Positions 35,733-44,433 of a stretch of DNA of 64,000 nt are shown piece after piece. Position numbers and translations under genes: made by a program. Below the pieces are notes generated by a model. The model had not been told where the DNA came from and searched no databases. It worked only from the letters and a program-made list of their open reading frames with translations. Source of the DNA: an uncultured Tateyamaria sp. (GTDB lineage Bacteria > Pseudomonadota > Alphaproteobacteria > Rhodobacterales > Rhodobacteraceae); contig NZ_CANNDO010000001.1 of NCBI RefSeq assembly GCF_947503385.1, forward strand, positions 496,001-560,000, written 5' to 3'. Position 1 is the stretch's first letter; each line of letters begins with the position of its first letter.

Positions 35733-36440
35733 ATGTCACGTACCCACAGATTGTTCCAATTGATGCAGGCGCTGCGCCGGATGGCCCCGCCTGTGACCGC
35801 GCAGGCCCTCGCCCATGAAATGGACGTGTCGCTGCGCACGATATACCGCGACATTGACGCGCTGCGCGGGCTTGGCGCGGTGATAGATGGGGAAGCGGGC
35901 TTTGGCTTTACCCTGATTGAGGATGCGACTCTGCCGCCGTTGGGGTTCGAAAACGACGAGTTGGAGGCGCTGGTGCTGGGACTGCGCGAGGTGTCGGTGA
36001 TCGGCGATCCGGCACTGGCCAAAGCGGCCACCTCGGCGCTGACCAAAATTCAGGCGCGTGTGCCGCCTGCGCAGGGCCATCGGCTGAAACACGCCGTGCT
36101 GGACGCGCGCCGATATTGGCGGCCCGATCCGCCGCGCATTGACGTGGGCCGTTTGCGGCAGGCCGCATGGGATGAGGTGAGCGTGCGGTTTCAGTATCGC
36201 GACGCCAAGGGCGCGCAGACGACGCGCACGGTGAAACCCCTTGGGATTGTGTATTTTCAGGACACAAACGTGCTGTTGTCATGGTGTCACCTGCGTGAGG
36301 ATTTCCGGATTTTCCGTCTGGACCGCATGGACGCGCTGGAGATCACGGATGTCAGTTTTCGACCCCACCGGGTGTCGCTGTTGCGCGACCATCTGGACCG
36401 CATCCGCGCGGAAACGCAGGAGTATGCGTCGCACGATTGA
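35733..36440 (+). CDS. HTH-WYL transcriptional regulator (YafY family)
   Basis: A 235-residue regulator. The N-terminal HTH_11/DeoR-like winged helix spans about 1-55 (RLFQLMQALRR, VTAQALAHEMDVSLRTIYRD). The C-terminal WYL domain carries FQYRDAKGAQTTRTVKPLGIVYF and the Arg-rich HLREDFRIFRLDRMDALE that binds ligands or nucleic acid in this family. It divergently faces the GST gene across a near-palindrome (35695-35711). The frame of a downstream transglycosylase gene begins 70 bases later. Confidence 0.85.
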   Translation: MSRTHRLFQLMQALRRMAPPVTAQALAHEMDVSLRTIYRDIDALRGLGAVIDGEAGFGFTLIEDATLPPLGFENDELEALVLGLREVSVIGDPALAKAATSALTKIQARVPPAQGHRLKHAVLDARRYWRPDPPRIDVGRLRQAAWDEVSVRFQYRDAKGAQTTRTVKPLGIVYFQDTNVLLSWCHLREDFRIFRLDRMDALEITDVSFRPHRVSLLRDHLDRIRAETQEYASHD

Positions 36441-36510
36441 ACCCTTTATCGAAGGGCCGATTGTCGCTAAATTGGCAACAACGCGAATAAGCGAGCATGA
36501 GGCAAAAAAG

Positions 36511-37845
36511 ATGCGGTGTTTGGTCCTGATCGGCGCGCTTGCGCTGAGCATAGGCAGTGCGGTTTCGGCAGGCGTCGTCACCCAATCTCTGCGCCCCGAG
36601 GCGCGTCCCGTCAGCGAAGAGGTCACGCGTACGGCCCCGGTCCAGTTGCTGTCGGTGTCGGCGGGGTCGGTCCTGCGCCCGCAGATGCGGCCTGTGACCC
36701 AAGCGCCGATCATCGACGCGGCGGCAAATGCGCGGTTCCAGAACTGGATCAAAGCGTTTCGCGGTCGCGCGCTGTCGCAGGGGATTTCGGCCAGCACTTT
36801 CGACCGTGCGTTTCGCGGCGTGCAATATGACCCGGACGTGATCAAGCGCGACCGCAACCAGTCCGAATTTACCAAGACGATCTGGGACTATCTGGCCAGT
36901 GCCGCGTCGGACAGCCGGGTGCGCGATGGCAAACAGGCCCTGCGCAAACATCGCCGCAAGCTGGACGCGATCGAGGCGCGCTATGGCGTTGAAAAGGAGG
37001 TTGTCGTGGCAGTCTGGGGGCTGGAAAGCCGCTATGGCGAGTTCCGCGGCGACAACGACGTGATCCAGAGCCTTGCGACGCTGGCCTTTGACGGGCGGCG
37101 GGGCAAGTTTTTTGAAAGCCAGTTGGTGGCGGCGCTGAAAATCCTTCAGAACGGCGATACATCGCCGCGCAATATGACCGGCTCGTGGGCTGGTGCGATG
37201 GGGCACACGCAGTTCATTCCGACATCTTACCTGGCCTACGCGGTGGATTTCACCGGCGATGGCAGGCGGGACATCTGGTCGGACGACCCATCTGACGCGC
37301 TGGCGTCGACCGCCGCCTATCTAAAGCGTTTTGGCTGGATCAAGGGCCAGCCATGGGGTGTCGAGGTGAAGCTGCCACAGGGGTTCAACTATGATCTTGC
37401 CAGCCGCAAGATCCAGAAATCGCCTGCCGAATGGGCACGATTGGGCGTCCGGGGCGTGGATGGCAAGGCGGTGCCGAATTATGGTGCCGGGTCGATCCTG
37501 TTGCCAGCGGGCGGGCGTGGAGTGGCGTTCATGGTGTTCAAGAACTTTGCCGTGATTGAGCGGTACAATGCGGCGGACGCTTATGTGATTGGCGTGGGTC
37601 ATCTGAGTGATCGGATCAAGGGCGGCGCGTCATTGGTCGGCAACTGGCCCGAGGGCGAACGCCCACTTACCCTGCGCGAGCGCAAGGAATTGCAACGCCG
37701 CCTGACGCGGGCAGGTTACGACACCCAAGGGGTGGACGGCAAGGTTGGCCCGAACACGCTGGCCGCGGTGCGGGCCTATCAAAAGAGCATTGGTGTGCCT
37801 GCGGACGGCTTTGCGACCTTGAGCCTGCTCAAACGGTTGCGGTGA
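36511..37845 (+). CDS. Lytic murein transglycosylase (MltB-type) with peptidoglycan-binding domain
   Basis: A 444-residue exported enzyme cleaving murein glycan with formation of 1,6-anhydro muramic acid. A signal peptide occupies about 1-20 (LVLIGALALSIGSAVSA). The SLT domain of the MltB/TIGR02283 type carries the catalytic Glu in VWGLESRYGEFRGD and the blocks SWAGAMGHTQFIPTSY and GDGRRDIWSDDPSDALASTAAYLKRFGW. A C-terminal peptidoglycan-binding domain 1 follows (LQRRLTRAGYDTQGVDGKVGPNT). Start at ATG 36511 has GAGG upstream; the longer frame would overlap the WYL gene. It could also supply wall cleavage for the flagellum, as no muramidase domain is seen in the FlgJ here. Confidence 0.93.
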   Translation: MRCLVLIGALALSIGSAVSAGVVTQSLRPEARPVSEEVTRTAPVQLLSVSAGSVLRPQMRPVTQAPIIDAAANARFQNWIKAFRGRALSQGISASTFDRAFRGVQYDPDVIKRDRNQSEFTKTIWDYLASAASDSRVRDGKQALRKHRRKLDAIEARYGVEKEVVVAVWGLESRYGEFRGDNDVIQSLATLAFDGRRGKFFESQLVAALKILQNGDTSPRNMTGSWAGAMGHTQFIPTSYLAYAVDFTGDGRRDIWSDDPSDALASTAAYLKRFGWIKGQPWGVEVKLPQGFNYDLASRKIQKSPAEWARLGVRGVDGKAVPNYGAGSILLPAGGRGVAFMVFKNFAVIERYNAADAYVIGVGHLSDRIKGGASLVGNWPEGERPLTLRERKELQRRLTRAGYDTQGVDGKVGPNTLAAVRAYQKSIGVPADGFATLSLLKRLR

Positions 37846-37883
37846 TCCAAAGGCCGCTTCGCGACGCGATTCATTTTTTGGAA

Positions 37884-37927
37884 TGAAGGACATAGCCATT
37901 GTCTTTCGGACCAATGGCGTTCCTTCA
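37884..37927. repeat. Imperfect long hairpin between convergent genes
   Basis: Arms TGAAGGA...GCCATTG and CAATGGC...TCCTTCA pair over 14 base pairs with small internal bulges and a ten-base loop (37902-37911). It sits between the transglycosylase stop and the permease operon end, the place for a bidirectional terminator, but no clear T-run follows. Confidence 0.5.
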
Positions 37928-37956
37928 AACTCCCCCGTGGTATGTCGGGTCAGAAG

Positions 37957-37971
37957 ACGGGCTCTTAGCCC
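37957..37971 (-). terminator. Weak terminator-like hairpin over the permease stop
   Basis: Read on the minus strand, CGGGCT-AAG-AGCCCG overlaps the stop of the last permease gene (TAA, 37967-37965) and is followed by TCTTCT, not a pure T-run. It may end the ABC operon. Confidence 0.35.
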
Positions 37972-38849
37972 GGTGACATGCCACGCAGCCGTTCGCTCCG
38001 GCGCCGCAGCAGTTCGACAGTTGTCAGTAGCGCGATGGAGATCACTACGAGGATCGTGGCCACGGCGAGAATCGTGGGGCTGATCTGTTCGCGCAGGCCG
38101 ATGAACATCTGCCAGGGCAGCGTTTTCTGGCTGGCGGAGCCGACGAACAGGACCACGACCACTTCGTCGAAGCTCGTGATGAAGGCAAAGAGACCACCGG
38201 AGATCACACCGGGCAGGATCAGGGGCATTTGCACGCGGAAAAACGTGGTGACCGGACCGGCGCCCATATTTGCAGCCGCGCGGGTCAGTGAGCGGTCGAA
38301 GCCCACCAGTGTCGCGGTGACGGTGATGATCACGAAGGGGATGCCAAGGACGGCGTGGGCAAGGATGACTTTGACATAGCCCACGAAGTTTTTGTCGAGG
38401 CCAAGGCTGTTTTCCATCCAGTTGCCCAAGGACGAGTAGAAGAAGAACATACCCGTGGCCGAGATGATCAGGGGCACGATCATCGGCGAGATTAGGATGG
38501 CCATGATGGCGCGTTTGAAAGGTACGTGCGATTGGCTGAGGCCAATGGCGGCCAGCGTGCCAAGGGAGACCGAGATGATCGTTGCCAGCGGCGCGATGAT
38601 CAGCGAGTTCTTCAGGGCCAGTTGCCATTGGGGATTGGTAAAGAAATCCTCGTAATGCTTGAGCGAATAGCCTTCAGGGTCCAGCCGCAACATTTCGGGC
38701 GTGAAGGTAAAGAAATCCTGTGCGTTGAAGCTGAGCGGCATGACCACCACGATGGGCGCCACAAGGAAAAAGAAGATCAGGCCGCAGATCACGCGGAACC
38801 CGTAATACCAGATGCGTTGACCCGGCGTGGCGTATGGAGGCAGGCCCAT
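37965..38849 (-). CDS. ABC transporter permease (PotC-like), amine/polyamine importer 1
   Basis: A 294-residue inner-membrane permease of the spermidine/putrescine (PotC) type with about six membrane helices. The coupling helix EAA-like loop reads LTRAAANMGAGPVTTFFRVQMPLILPG. Start at ATG 38849 follows the other permease stop by six bases. It belongs to a minus-strand operon: ATPase (43056), binding protein (41831), DUF1330 (40661), PotB-like permease (40370), this gene. The transported compound is not proven; sequence fits polyamine-like amines. Confidence 0.9.
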   Translation of the reverse strand: MGLPPYATPGQRIWYYGFRVICGLIFFFLVAPIVVVMPLSFNAQDFFTFTPEMLRLDPEGYSLKHYEDFFTNPQWQLALKNSLIIAPLATIISVSLGTLAAIGLSQSHVPFKRAIMAILISPMIVPLIISATGMFFFYSSLGNWMENSLGLDKNFVGYVKVILAHAVLGIPFVIITVTATLVGFDRSLTRAAANMGAGPVTTFFRVQMPLILPGVISGGLFAFITSFDEVVVVLFVGSASQKTLPWQMFIGLREQISPTILAVATILVVISIALLTTVELLRRRSERLRGMSPG

Positions 38850-38855
38850 GGTGAT

Positions 38856-40370
38856 CTATCCCAGCTTAACGTTGTCGATGCCCACGATCTTGTCATAGGC
38901 CCAGTAGAGCACCAGCACGGCCACCAGCAGGATGGTGCCGAGGGCTGCGGCGAGGCCCCAATTGAGCGATGACGAGATGTGGTAGGCGATCCGGTTGGAG
39001 ATAAAGACGCCCTTGGTCCCGCCCACAATTTCCGGCGTGATGTAGTAGCCGATGGCGAGGATAAAGACGAGGATGCTGCCCGCGCCGATGCCCGGCACCG
39101 ATTGCGGGAAATAGACCCGCCAGAAGGCTGTCCAGTTGGTGGCGCCAAGCGATTTTGCGGCACGCAGGTAGCTGGGCGGGATCGTCTGCATCACTGAATA
39201 CATCGGCAGGATCATGAACGGCAGCAGGATATGCGTCATGGCCACGATGGTGCCGAACTGATTGTTGATCATGATGAGGCGGTTGGCATTATCCACAAGG
39301 CCCACCCAGACCAGCACGTCGTTGATCACACCCTGTTGTTGCAGCATGACCTTCCATGCGGAGGTGCGGACCAGCAACGAAGTCCAGAAGGGCAGCAAGA
39401 CAAGGATCAGCAGCACGTTGGCCTTGCGCATGGGCAGGTTCGCCAGCAGCCACGCAATGGGGTAGCCAAGCGCTATGCAGGAGAATGTGATCAGCAGCGA
39501 CATCCAGATCGTGCGGCCAAAGAGCGTGATGTAAATCTGTTCGTTCTCAGGGCGTTTTTCGATACCGTCGGGCGTTTTCTGGTAGTCCAGCGAATTGAGG
39601 AAATAGCCCGGCGTGTATTTTGGCGCGTACAGGGTCAGCGTTTCCCATATCTGCGGCGCGCCCCACTTGTCGTCGGCGTCGATAAACGCGTCCTTGATCG
39701 ACACGGGATCGGTTGCGCGGGCGGCGTCATATGCTGCATCCAGCCCGGCGGGTGCGGCGTCCGCGTCGCGCAGATCAAGGTAGAGGGCGGTGAACAGAAA
39801 ATCTTCGAGGTTGCGTTTGCCGATTTCATCGCCTTCGGCGGCAAACACCGCTTGCCAGCGGGACCACGCGTTGGCGGTGCGGGGCAGATCGGCGGCGTTC
39901 GCTTCAACGGTTGCGGCCCAGTGTGCGGGGTCTTCCCATGCGGGGTTCGCGTCGGTGATGGCGTCAGTATAGGTGCCGGTGTCAAACCGGCCCACGGCGC
40001 GGCCTGTGCGGCGGAACATGGAACTGGCACCGGTCTGTTCATAGTTCAGGCGGCTGCCAAGGCGGGTGTGCAGCTTTTGCTCTTCGGCGATGAACAGGTC
40101 GATATAGAGCGCTGTGAACACGTCTTCGCCCGGTACGCCGGTTTCTTCGCGAGCGGTCAGGACCGCGATGGTGCCCGGCAAAGTATTCTGAACGATGTCA
40201 TTCTCGACCGAACGGAACAGCATATTGCCGATCGGGATGATAAAGGTGATGAGGACAAAAAACAGCAGCGGCGCAATCAGCCCCAATGCGCGCAGTTTCT
40301 GCCGACGCAGGGCGCGTGCAAGGCTGCGTTTCAGGGGCGTGCCGTCAGCGGCTTGCATCACCTCGGCCAT
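38856..40370 (-). CDS. ABC transporter permease (PotB-like) with duplicated periplasmic insert
   Basis: A 504-residue permease, against about 290 for PotB. Helix 1 is near 30-52, then a periplasmic insert of about 230 residues precedes the remaining helices (from about 285). The insert repeats a pattern: FTALYIDL at 85-92 and FTALYLDL at 193-200, with DAITDANPAWEDPAHW at 137-151 matching DAFIDADDKWGAPQIW at 227-242. This points to a duplicated ~100-residue unit. The EAA-type cytoplasmic loop follows near YLRAAKSLGATNWTAFWRVYFPQ. It lies between a DUF1330 gene and the PotC-like gene. Confidence 0.9.
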   Translation of the reverse strand: MAEVMQAADGTPLKRSLARALRRQKLRALGLIAPLLFFVLITFIIPIGNMLFRSVENDIVQNTLPGTIAVLTAREETGVPGEDVFTALYIDLFIAEEQKLHTRLGSRLNYEQTGASSMFRRTGRAVGRFDTGTYTDAITDANPAWEDPAHWAATVEANAADLPRTANAWSRWQAVFAAEGDEIGKRNLEDFLFTALYLDLRDADAAPAGLDAAYDAARATDPVSIKDAFIDADDKWGAPQIWETLTLYAPKYTPGYFLNSLDYQKTPDGIEKRPENEQIYITLFGRTIWMSLLITFSCIALGYPIAWLLANLPMRKANVLLILVLLPFWTSLLVRTSAWKVMLQQQGVINDVLVWVGLVDNANRLIMINNQFGTIVAMTHILLPFMILPMYSVMQTIPPSYLRAAKSLGATNWTAFWRVYFPQSVPGIGAGSILVFILAIGYYITPEIVGGTKGVFISNRIAYHISSSLNWGLAAALGTILLVAVLVLYWAYDKIVGIDNVKLG

Positions 40371-40373
40371 GGC

Positions 40374-40661
40374 TCAGACGCCCTCCACAACGATGATCGT
40401 GCTGGAGGCGGTGCGATGGCGGATCTTCATCACTTCTTGGTATTCCGGATTGTTATAGGCGTCGAGCGCGGCCTGATAGCTGGGGAATTCGAACACCACG
40501 TGCCGGTTCTGCGGCTCGCCTTCCATCACCGTGGCCTGTCCACCGCGCACGATAGGCACAGCGCCAAGGCCAAGAAGGATCGGCGTATCCTTTTCGATGT
40601 ATTCCTTGTAGCCTTCGGGGTCGTTCACCGTGATGTGGCCGATGATGTAGCCTTTGGGCAT
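40374..40661 (-). CDS. DUF1330-family protein inside the ABC operon
   Basis: A 95-residue ferredoxin-like (dimeric alpha/beta barrel) protein. The family pattern is clear: MPKGYIIGHITVNDPEGYKEY at the start and FEFPSYQAALDAYNNPEYQEV in the second half. DUF1330 members have no assigned reaction. GAGGAA precedes the ATG at 40661, and the stop is three bases from the next permease start. Its position between binding protein and permeases suggests it acts on, or protects, the imported substrate. Confidence 0.88.
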   Translation of the reverse strand: MPKGYIIGHITVNDPEGYKEYIEKDTPILLGLGAVPIVRGGQATVMEGEPQNRHVVFEFPSYQAALDAYNNPEYQEVMKIRHRTASSTIIVVEGV

Positions 40662-40721
40662 GGGGGTATTCCTCGTGAAGCAGGGGGTAGGGTGGGCACG
40701 GCTGCCCACCCCTTTGTCGTC

Positions 40722-41831
40722 TTATTGTGCGAGCCACGCCTGGAATTTGGCGTCGATGTCGTCACGGTAGTCTGCCCAGAACTCGTAGTTGTAGAGGAAC
40801 GTGTTCTTGGCGTTGTTCGGGTCTGTCGGCATGTGCGGTGCCATGTCGATGCCCAGTGTCTCGTGCTTGCCGACCAGCGGTGCGGACGATGCACGTGCGG
40901 GACCGTACGAGATGTACTTGGCCTGATCCGCCAGACGCTGCGTGTCTGTGGCGAACTTGACGAAGTCGCGGGCACGCGCTTCGCGCTCGGGGCTCAGGCC
41001 CGCGGGAATGATCCAACCGTCAAGGTCGAACACCTGCGCGTCCCAAAGCATACCGATGGGCTGGTCCTGCTCTTCGATCGCGGCAAACAGGCGACCGTTA
41101 TAGGTCGAACCCATCACCACTTCGCCGTCAGCCAGCAGCTGGGGCGTGTCGGCACCGGCAGACCACCAGATCACGTCGTCCTTGATCGTGGCGAGCTTGT
41201 CGAGGGCCTGTTGCTGGCCTTCGGCAGTTGCCAGAACGTCGTACACGTCGTCCTTGGCTACGCCGTCACACAGCAGCGCCCATTCCATGTTGTTGATGGG
41301 GCGCTTTTCCAGCGAACGTTTGCCGGGGTAGGCTTCTGTGTCGAACACGGCGCAGACGGATGTCGGCGGTGTGTCACCGACCAGATCGGTGCGGTAGCCA
41401 AAGGTGGTCGAATACACGATCTGCGGGATGAAGCAGTCGGAGACCAGCAGGTCGCCAAAGTCATCTGCCGCAGAGGTGCCATCGGGCGCGGCTGCCAGAT
41501 CTTCGTCCGGATCGATTTCCAGTGCGAGGCCTTCGTCGCACAGGCGGATCGCATCCGCAGCCACAACGTCAACGACGTCCCATGTGACGTTGCCCGCCTC
41601 GTTCATCGCGCGCAGTTTCGCCACGGCCTCGGCCGAGCTTTCGTCCCAGACGGCGGTGACGCCGGGGTTCATTTCCAGATACGGCGCGACATAGGCGTTC
41701 TGTTGGCTGGCCTGATAGGCGCCGCCCCAGCTGACCAGTGTCATGTCGGAGGCCATGTGGCCGTCGGCAAAGGCTGTGCCGGAGGCAACTGTCAGTGCTG
41801 TCGTGACCATCAGGGTCTTGGTGAGTTTCAT
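40722..41831 (-). CDS. ABC transporter periplasmic substrate-binding protein, amine/polyamine importer 1
   Basis: A 369-residue binding protein of the PotD/PotF group (SBP_bac type 8). The signal peptide spans about 1-22 (LMVTTALTVASGTAFADG). The mature protein opens with MTLVSWGGAYQASQQNAYV, as in spermidine/putrescine- and related amine-binding proteins. ATG 41831 has GGGAGAAA upstream. It is upstream of DUF1330 (60-base gap) and downstream of its ATPase gene. The ligand is unconfirmed and the binding pocket cannot be read here. Confidence 0.9.
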   Translation of the reverse strand: MKLTKTLMVTTALTVASGTAFADGHMASDMTLVSWGGAYQASQQNAYVAPYLEMNPGVTAVWDESSAEAVAKLRAMNEAGNVTWDVVDVVAADAIRLCDEGLALEIDPDEDLAAAPDGTSAADDFGDLLVSDCFIPQIVYSTTFGYRTDLVGDTPPTSVCAVFDTEAYPGKRSLEKRPINNMEWALLCDGVAKDDVYDVLATAEGQQQALDKLATIKDDVIWWSAGADTPQLLADGEVVMGSTYNGRLFAAIEEQDQPIGMLWDAQVFDLDGWIIPAGLSPEREARARDFVKFATDTQRLADQAKYISYGPARASSAPLVGKHETLGIDMAPHMPTDPNNAKNTFLYNYEFWADYRDDIDAKFQAWLAQ

Positions 41832-41916
41832 GAGTGTTTCTCCCACTTGTTACGCCCGTTTTGGGTTTCGTGAAGGCCGCGCCACGGGCGCAGCTTGCGG
41901 CCTTCTTCTTGCATGC

Positions 41917-43056
41917 TCAGGCGTCGAGAGCCCGGCAATCCTGTGGCAGCCACCCGATCTCGATCTGTTCGCCGGGTTTAAGCCGGACCTGATCGGGGGC
42001 ATTGCGTGTCTTGATGACAAAATCGTCGTTTCCAGCCACGCGCAGCCGCGTGCGGAAAATATCGCCCATATAGACGAATTCGAGCACTTCGGCCTTGAGC
42101 GTGTGGACGTCCGGCATCAGGCGCGACTTGTCCATTTCGACCCGTTCGGGCCGGATAGAGACGCGCGTGCGCTGGCCCACTTCGGTGACGTTGACGGGCA
42201 TCGCGTCGATCACCTCACCGTCATCCAGCGTCACCTCGCAACGGTCGCCGCTGATCTTAGTGATCTTGCCCATCAGCGTGTTGTTCTCGCCGATGAACTG
42301 CGCGACGAAACTGTTTTGCGGTGCTTCGTACAGCGTGTCTGGCGGATCAAGCTGTTGGATGCGACCGTCGTCGAACACGGCAACCCGGTCCGACATGGTC
42401 AACGCTTCGGTCTGGTCGTGCGTGACATAGACCGTGGTGATGCCCAGATCATGGGCCAGCCGGGTGATCTCGAACTGCAATGTTTCGCGCAATTGTTTGT
42501 CGAGCGCGCCCAGCGGTTCGTCCATCAGCACCAGTTCCGGCTCGAACACAAGCGCGCGGGCCAGCGCGATCCGTTGTTGTTGGCCACCGGACAGTTGCGC
42601 GGGGCGGCGCCCGGCAAAGTCCTGCATCTGCACCATGCCCAACGCGCGCATGATCTTTTCCTCGCGCTCGGCCTTGCCCATTTTGCGCACTTCCAGCGGA
42701 AAGCTCAGATTTTCGGCCACGGTCATGTGCGGGAACAGCGCATAGTTCTGGAACACCATCCCGATGCCGCGCTTGTGCGGCGGGATATTGTTGATCGACG
42801 TCCCGCCAAGGCGGATATCGCCATGGGTCGCCGTCTCGAACCCGGCCAGCATCATCAGGCATGTCGTCTTGCCCGAGCCCGATGGCCCCAGCATCGTCAA
42901 GAATTCGCCCCGTGGCATGGAAAGGTTGAGGTCTTTGACGACGAGCGTTTCGCCGTCATAACTTTTCTGCACGCGCTCGAATTCAACGAACGCCTGATCA
43001 TTTGCAGTATCGGCCAAACGTGGCTCCCCGTCTGTGTGTCGTGGCTGTTCCGCCAT
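41917..43056 (-). CDS. ABC transporter ATP-binding protein (PotA-like), importer 1
   Basis: A 379-residue nucleotide-binding subunit. Walker A MLGPSGSGKTT, signature LSGGQQQRIALAR, Walker B LVLMDEPLGALD and switch VYVTHDQTEA are intact. The C-terminal TOBE region (about 280-375) has RVSIRPERVEMDK. ATG 43056 is used; no strong Shine-Dalgarno is visible. It is the first gene of the operon and faces the divergent M24 gene across a 152-base region holding the palindrome 43094-43106. Confidence 0.93.
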   Translation of the reverse strand: MAEQPRHTDGEPRLADTANDQAFVEFERVQKSYDGETLVVKDLNLSMPRGEFLTMLGPSGSGKTTCLMMLAGFETATHGDIRLGGTSINNIPPHKRGIGMVFQNYALFPHMTVAENLSFPLEVRKMGKAEREEKIMRALGMVQMQDFAGRRPAQLSGGQQQRIALARALVFEPELVLMDEPLGALDKQLRETLQFEITRLAHDLGITTVYVTHDQTEALTMSDRVAVFDDGRIQQLDPPDTLYEAPQNSFVAQFIGENNTLMGKITKISGDRCEVTLDDGEVIDAMPVNVTEVGQRTRVSIRPERVEMDKSRLMPDVHTLKAEVLEFVYMGDIFRTRLRVAGNDDFVIKTRNAPDQVRLKPGEQIEIGWLPQDCRALDA

Positions 43057-43093
43057 CTTGGGGCGAACTAAAGCGGGACGTGACGCGCATTGC

Positions 43094-43106
43094 AACCAAC
43101 TTGGTT
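43094..43106. promoter_or_regulatory. Perfect palindrome in the divergent importer/M24 promoter
   Basis: Arms AACCAA and TTGGTT flank a single C, giving 13 bases of perfect dyad symmetry, flanked by a further GG. The position, between the start of the ABC operon (43056) and the M24 gene (43209), suits an operator shared by both. Confidence 0.45.
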
Positions 43107-43208
43107 GGAAAATGCCGCGTTGGCACACGGAACGGTCGTTTTGACTGCAAGACTATGCGTTTTAAGGCATTGTTCCCGCAGCTTTGCCGGAACGATCGGA
43201 ACAGAATC

Positions 43209-44360
43209 ATGTCCTTGCCCTTTGCATTGGAGGAGTATCGCGCCCGCCTCGCCCGTGTCCGGGCGGCCATGGACCGCAATGATCTGGACATACTGGTCCT
43301 CACCGATCCGTCCAATATGGGATGGCTCACAGGTTATGATGGCTGGTCGTTTTACGTGCATCAGGCGGTGATCGTGACCCATGATGCCGATCCGCTCTGG
43401 TGGGGGCGCGCGCAGGACGTGGCCGGTGCGCGCCGCACGGTCTGGATGTCGGACGAGGCCTGCGTCGGCTATGCCGAACATTATATTCAGAGCCCCGCGC
43501 ACCACCCGATGGAAGATCTCGAAAGCTACCTCGAAGGGCGCGTTGGGGTGGAGATGGACAACTACTATTACTCGGCCAAGGCCCATGCGGTGCTGACCCG
43601 TGCGGGCGTGACGATGTACGACGCGACGGGCTTGGCCAACTGGTGCCGGGCTGTCAAATCCGAGGCCGAGATTGCCTTTATGCGCAAGGCCGCCCGCATT
43701 TCCGAGGCGGTCATTGCAGGCATGTCCGACCGTGTCGCGCCGGGGGTGCCAAAGAACGAAGTGATCGCTGACGCCTACCGAGACGCAATCCGCGGTGTCG
43801 GGGATGACTGGGGCGATTACCCGGCCATTGTGCCACTGGTGCCGTCAGGCGCGGATGCAGCCGCGCCGCATCTCACATGGAACGGTGATACGTTTCGCAC
43901 CGGCGAGGCGACCACCATCGAGATCGCGGGCTGCTATCGCCGCTACCACGCCCCCCTCTGCCGCTCGATCTTTCTCGGGGAACCACCCGACGACATGAAG
44001 CGCGCCGAAGCTGCCGTTCTCGAAGGGTTGGAGGCTGGGCTGGACGTCGCGCGCGCCGGCAATCAGGCGCGCGATGTCGCGGCGGCGCTCAATTGGGCAC
44101 TGACCAAGGTCGGCATCAATCGCACCGCGCGCTGCGGTTACCCCATCGGCCTCAGCTATCCGCCAGACTGGGGCGAACGCACCATATCGTTCCGCGAAAC
44201 CGACGACACGGTGCTGGAGCCCAACATGACCTTCCATTTCATGCCCGGCCTTTGGATGGACGGCTGGGGCCTGTCCATCACCGAAAGCATCCGCATCACG
44301 GATGACGGTCCTGCCGAATGTCTCTGCACTGTGCCACGGCCACTGATCGTCAAAGGCTGA
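43209..44360 (+). CDS. M24-family creatinase/ectoine hydrolase-like protein
   Basis: A 383-residue pita-bread enzyme. It matches the EutD/DoeA (ectoine hydrolase) subgroup at ILVLTDPSNMGWLTGYDGWS and IEIAGCYRRYHAPLCRS, and at the C-terminal segment CGYPIGLSYPPDWGERTISF. The two aspartate ligands of metallo-aminopeptidases are replaced (E and H positions in EIAGCYRRYH), as in creatinase-type, metal-independent members. No other ectoine genes are nearby, so the substrate may be another cyclic or amide compound delivered by importer 1. ATG 43209, GGAG-poor; fits the family start. Confidence 0.85.
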   Translation: MSLPFALEEYRARLARVRAAMDRNDLDILVLTDPSNMGWLTGYDGWSFYVHQAVIVTHDADPLWWGRAQDVAGARRTVWMSDEACVGYAEHYIQSPAHHPMEDLESYLEGRVGVEMDNYYYSAKAHAVLTRAGVTMYDATGLANWCRAVKSEAEIAFMRKAARISEAVIAGMSDRVAPGVPKNEVIADAYRDAIRGVGDDWGDYPAIVPLVPSGADAAAPHLTWNGDTFRTGEATTIEIAGCYRRYHAPLCRSIFLGEPPDDMKRAEAAVLEGLEAGLDVARAGNQARDVAAALNWALTKVGINRTARCGYPIGLSYPPDWGERTISFRETDDTVLEPNMTFHFMPGLWMDGWGLSITESIRITDDGPAECLCTVPRPLIVKG

Positions 44361-44362
44361 TC

Positions 44363-44420
44363 TCTCCCTTCTTCTCTTTCGAAATACTCCGGGGAGTGTG
44401 AGGGGCTGGCCCCTCACCAG
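44363..44420 (-). repeat. Intergenic hairpin repeat, copy 3 (after aminotransferase)
   Basis: On the minus strand a stem GTGAGGGGC-CA-GCCCCTCAC is followed by CTCCCCGGAGTATTT and AAAGAGAAGAAG, the same blocks as copy 2 (21012-21060). It begins 13 bases after the aminotransferase stop (44434) in the same orientation, and ends near the convergent M24 stop. It may act as a terminator. Confidence 0.75.
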
Positions 44421-44433
44421 CACCGCGCGTGTA

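Noticed and set aside
39231-41873. Long open frame of 880 codons on the plus strand
   Set aside because: Antisense to the PotB-like permease, DUF1330 and binding-protein genes; shows no domain or start signal.
43209-44360. Complete ectoine-degradation cluster
   Set aside because: Only the hydrolase-like M24 gene is present; no eutE/doeB, eutB/eutC, usp/teaABC genes flank it.
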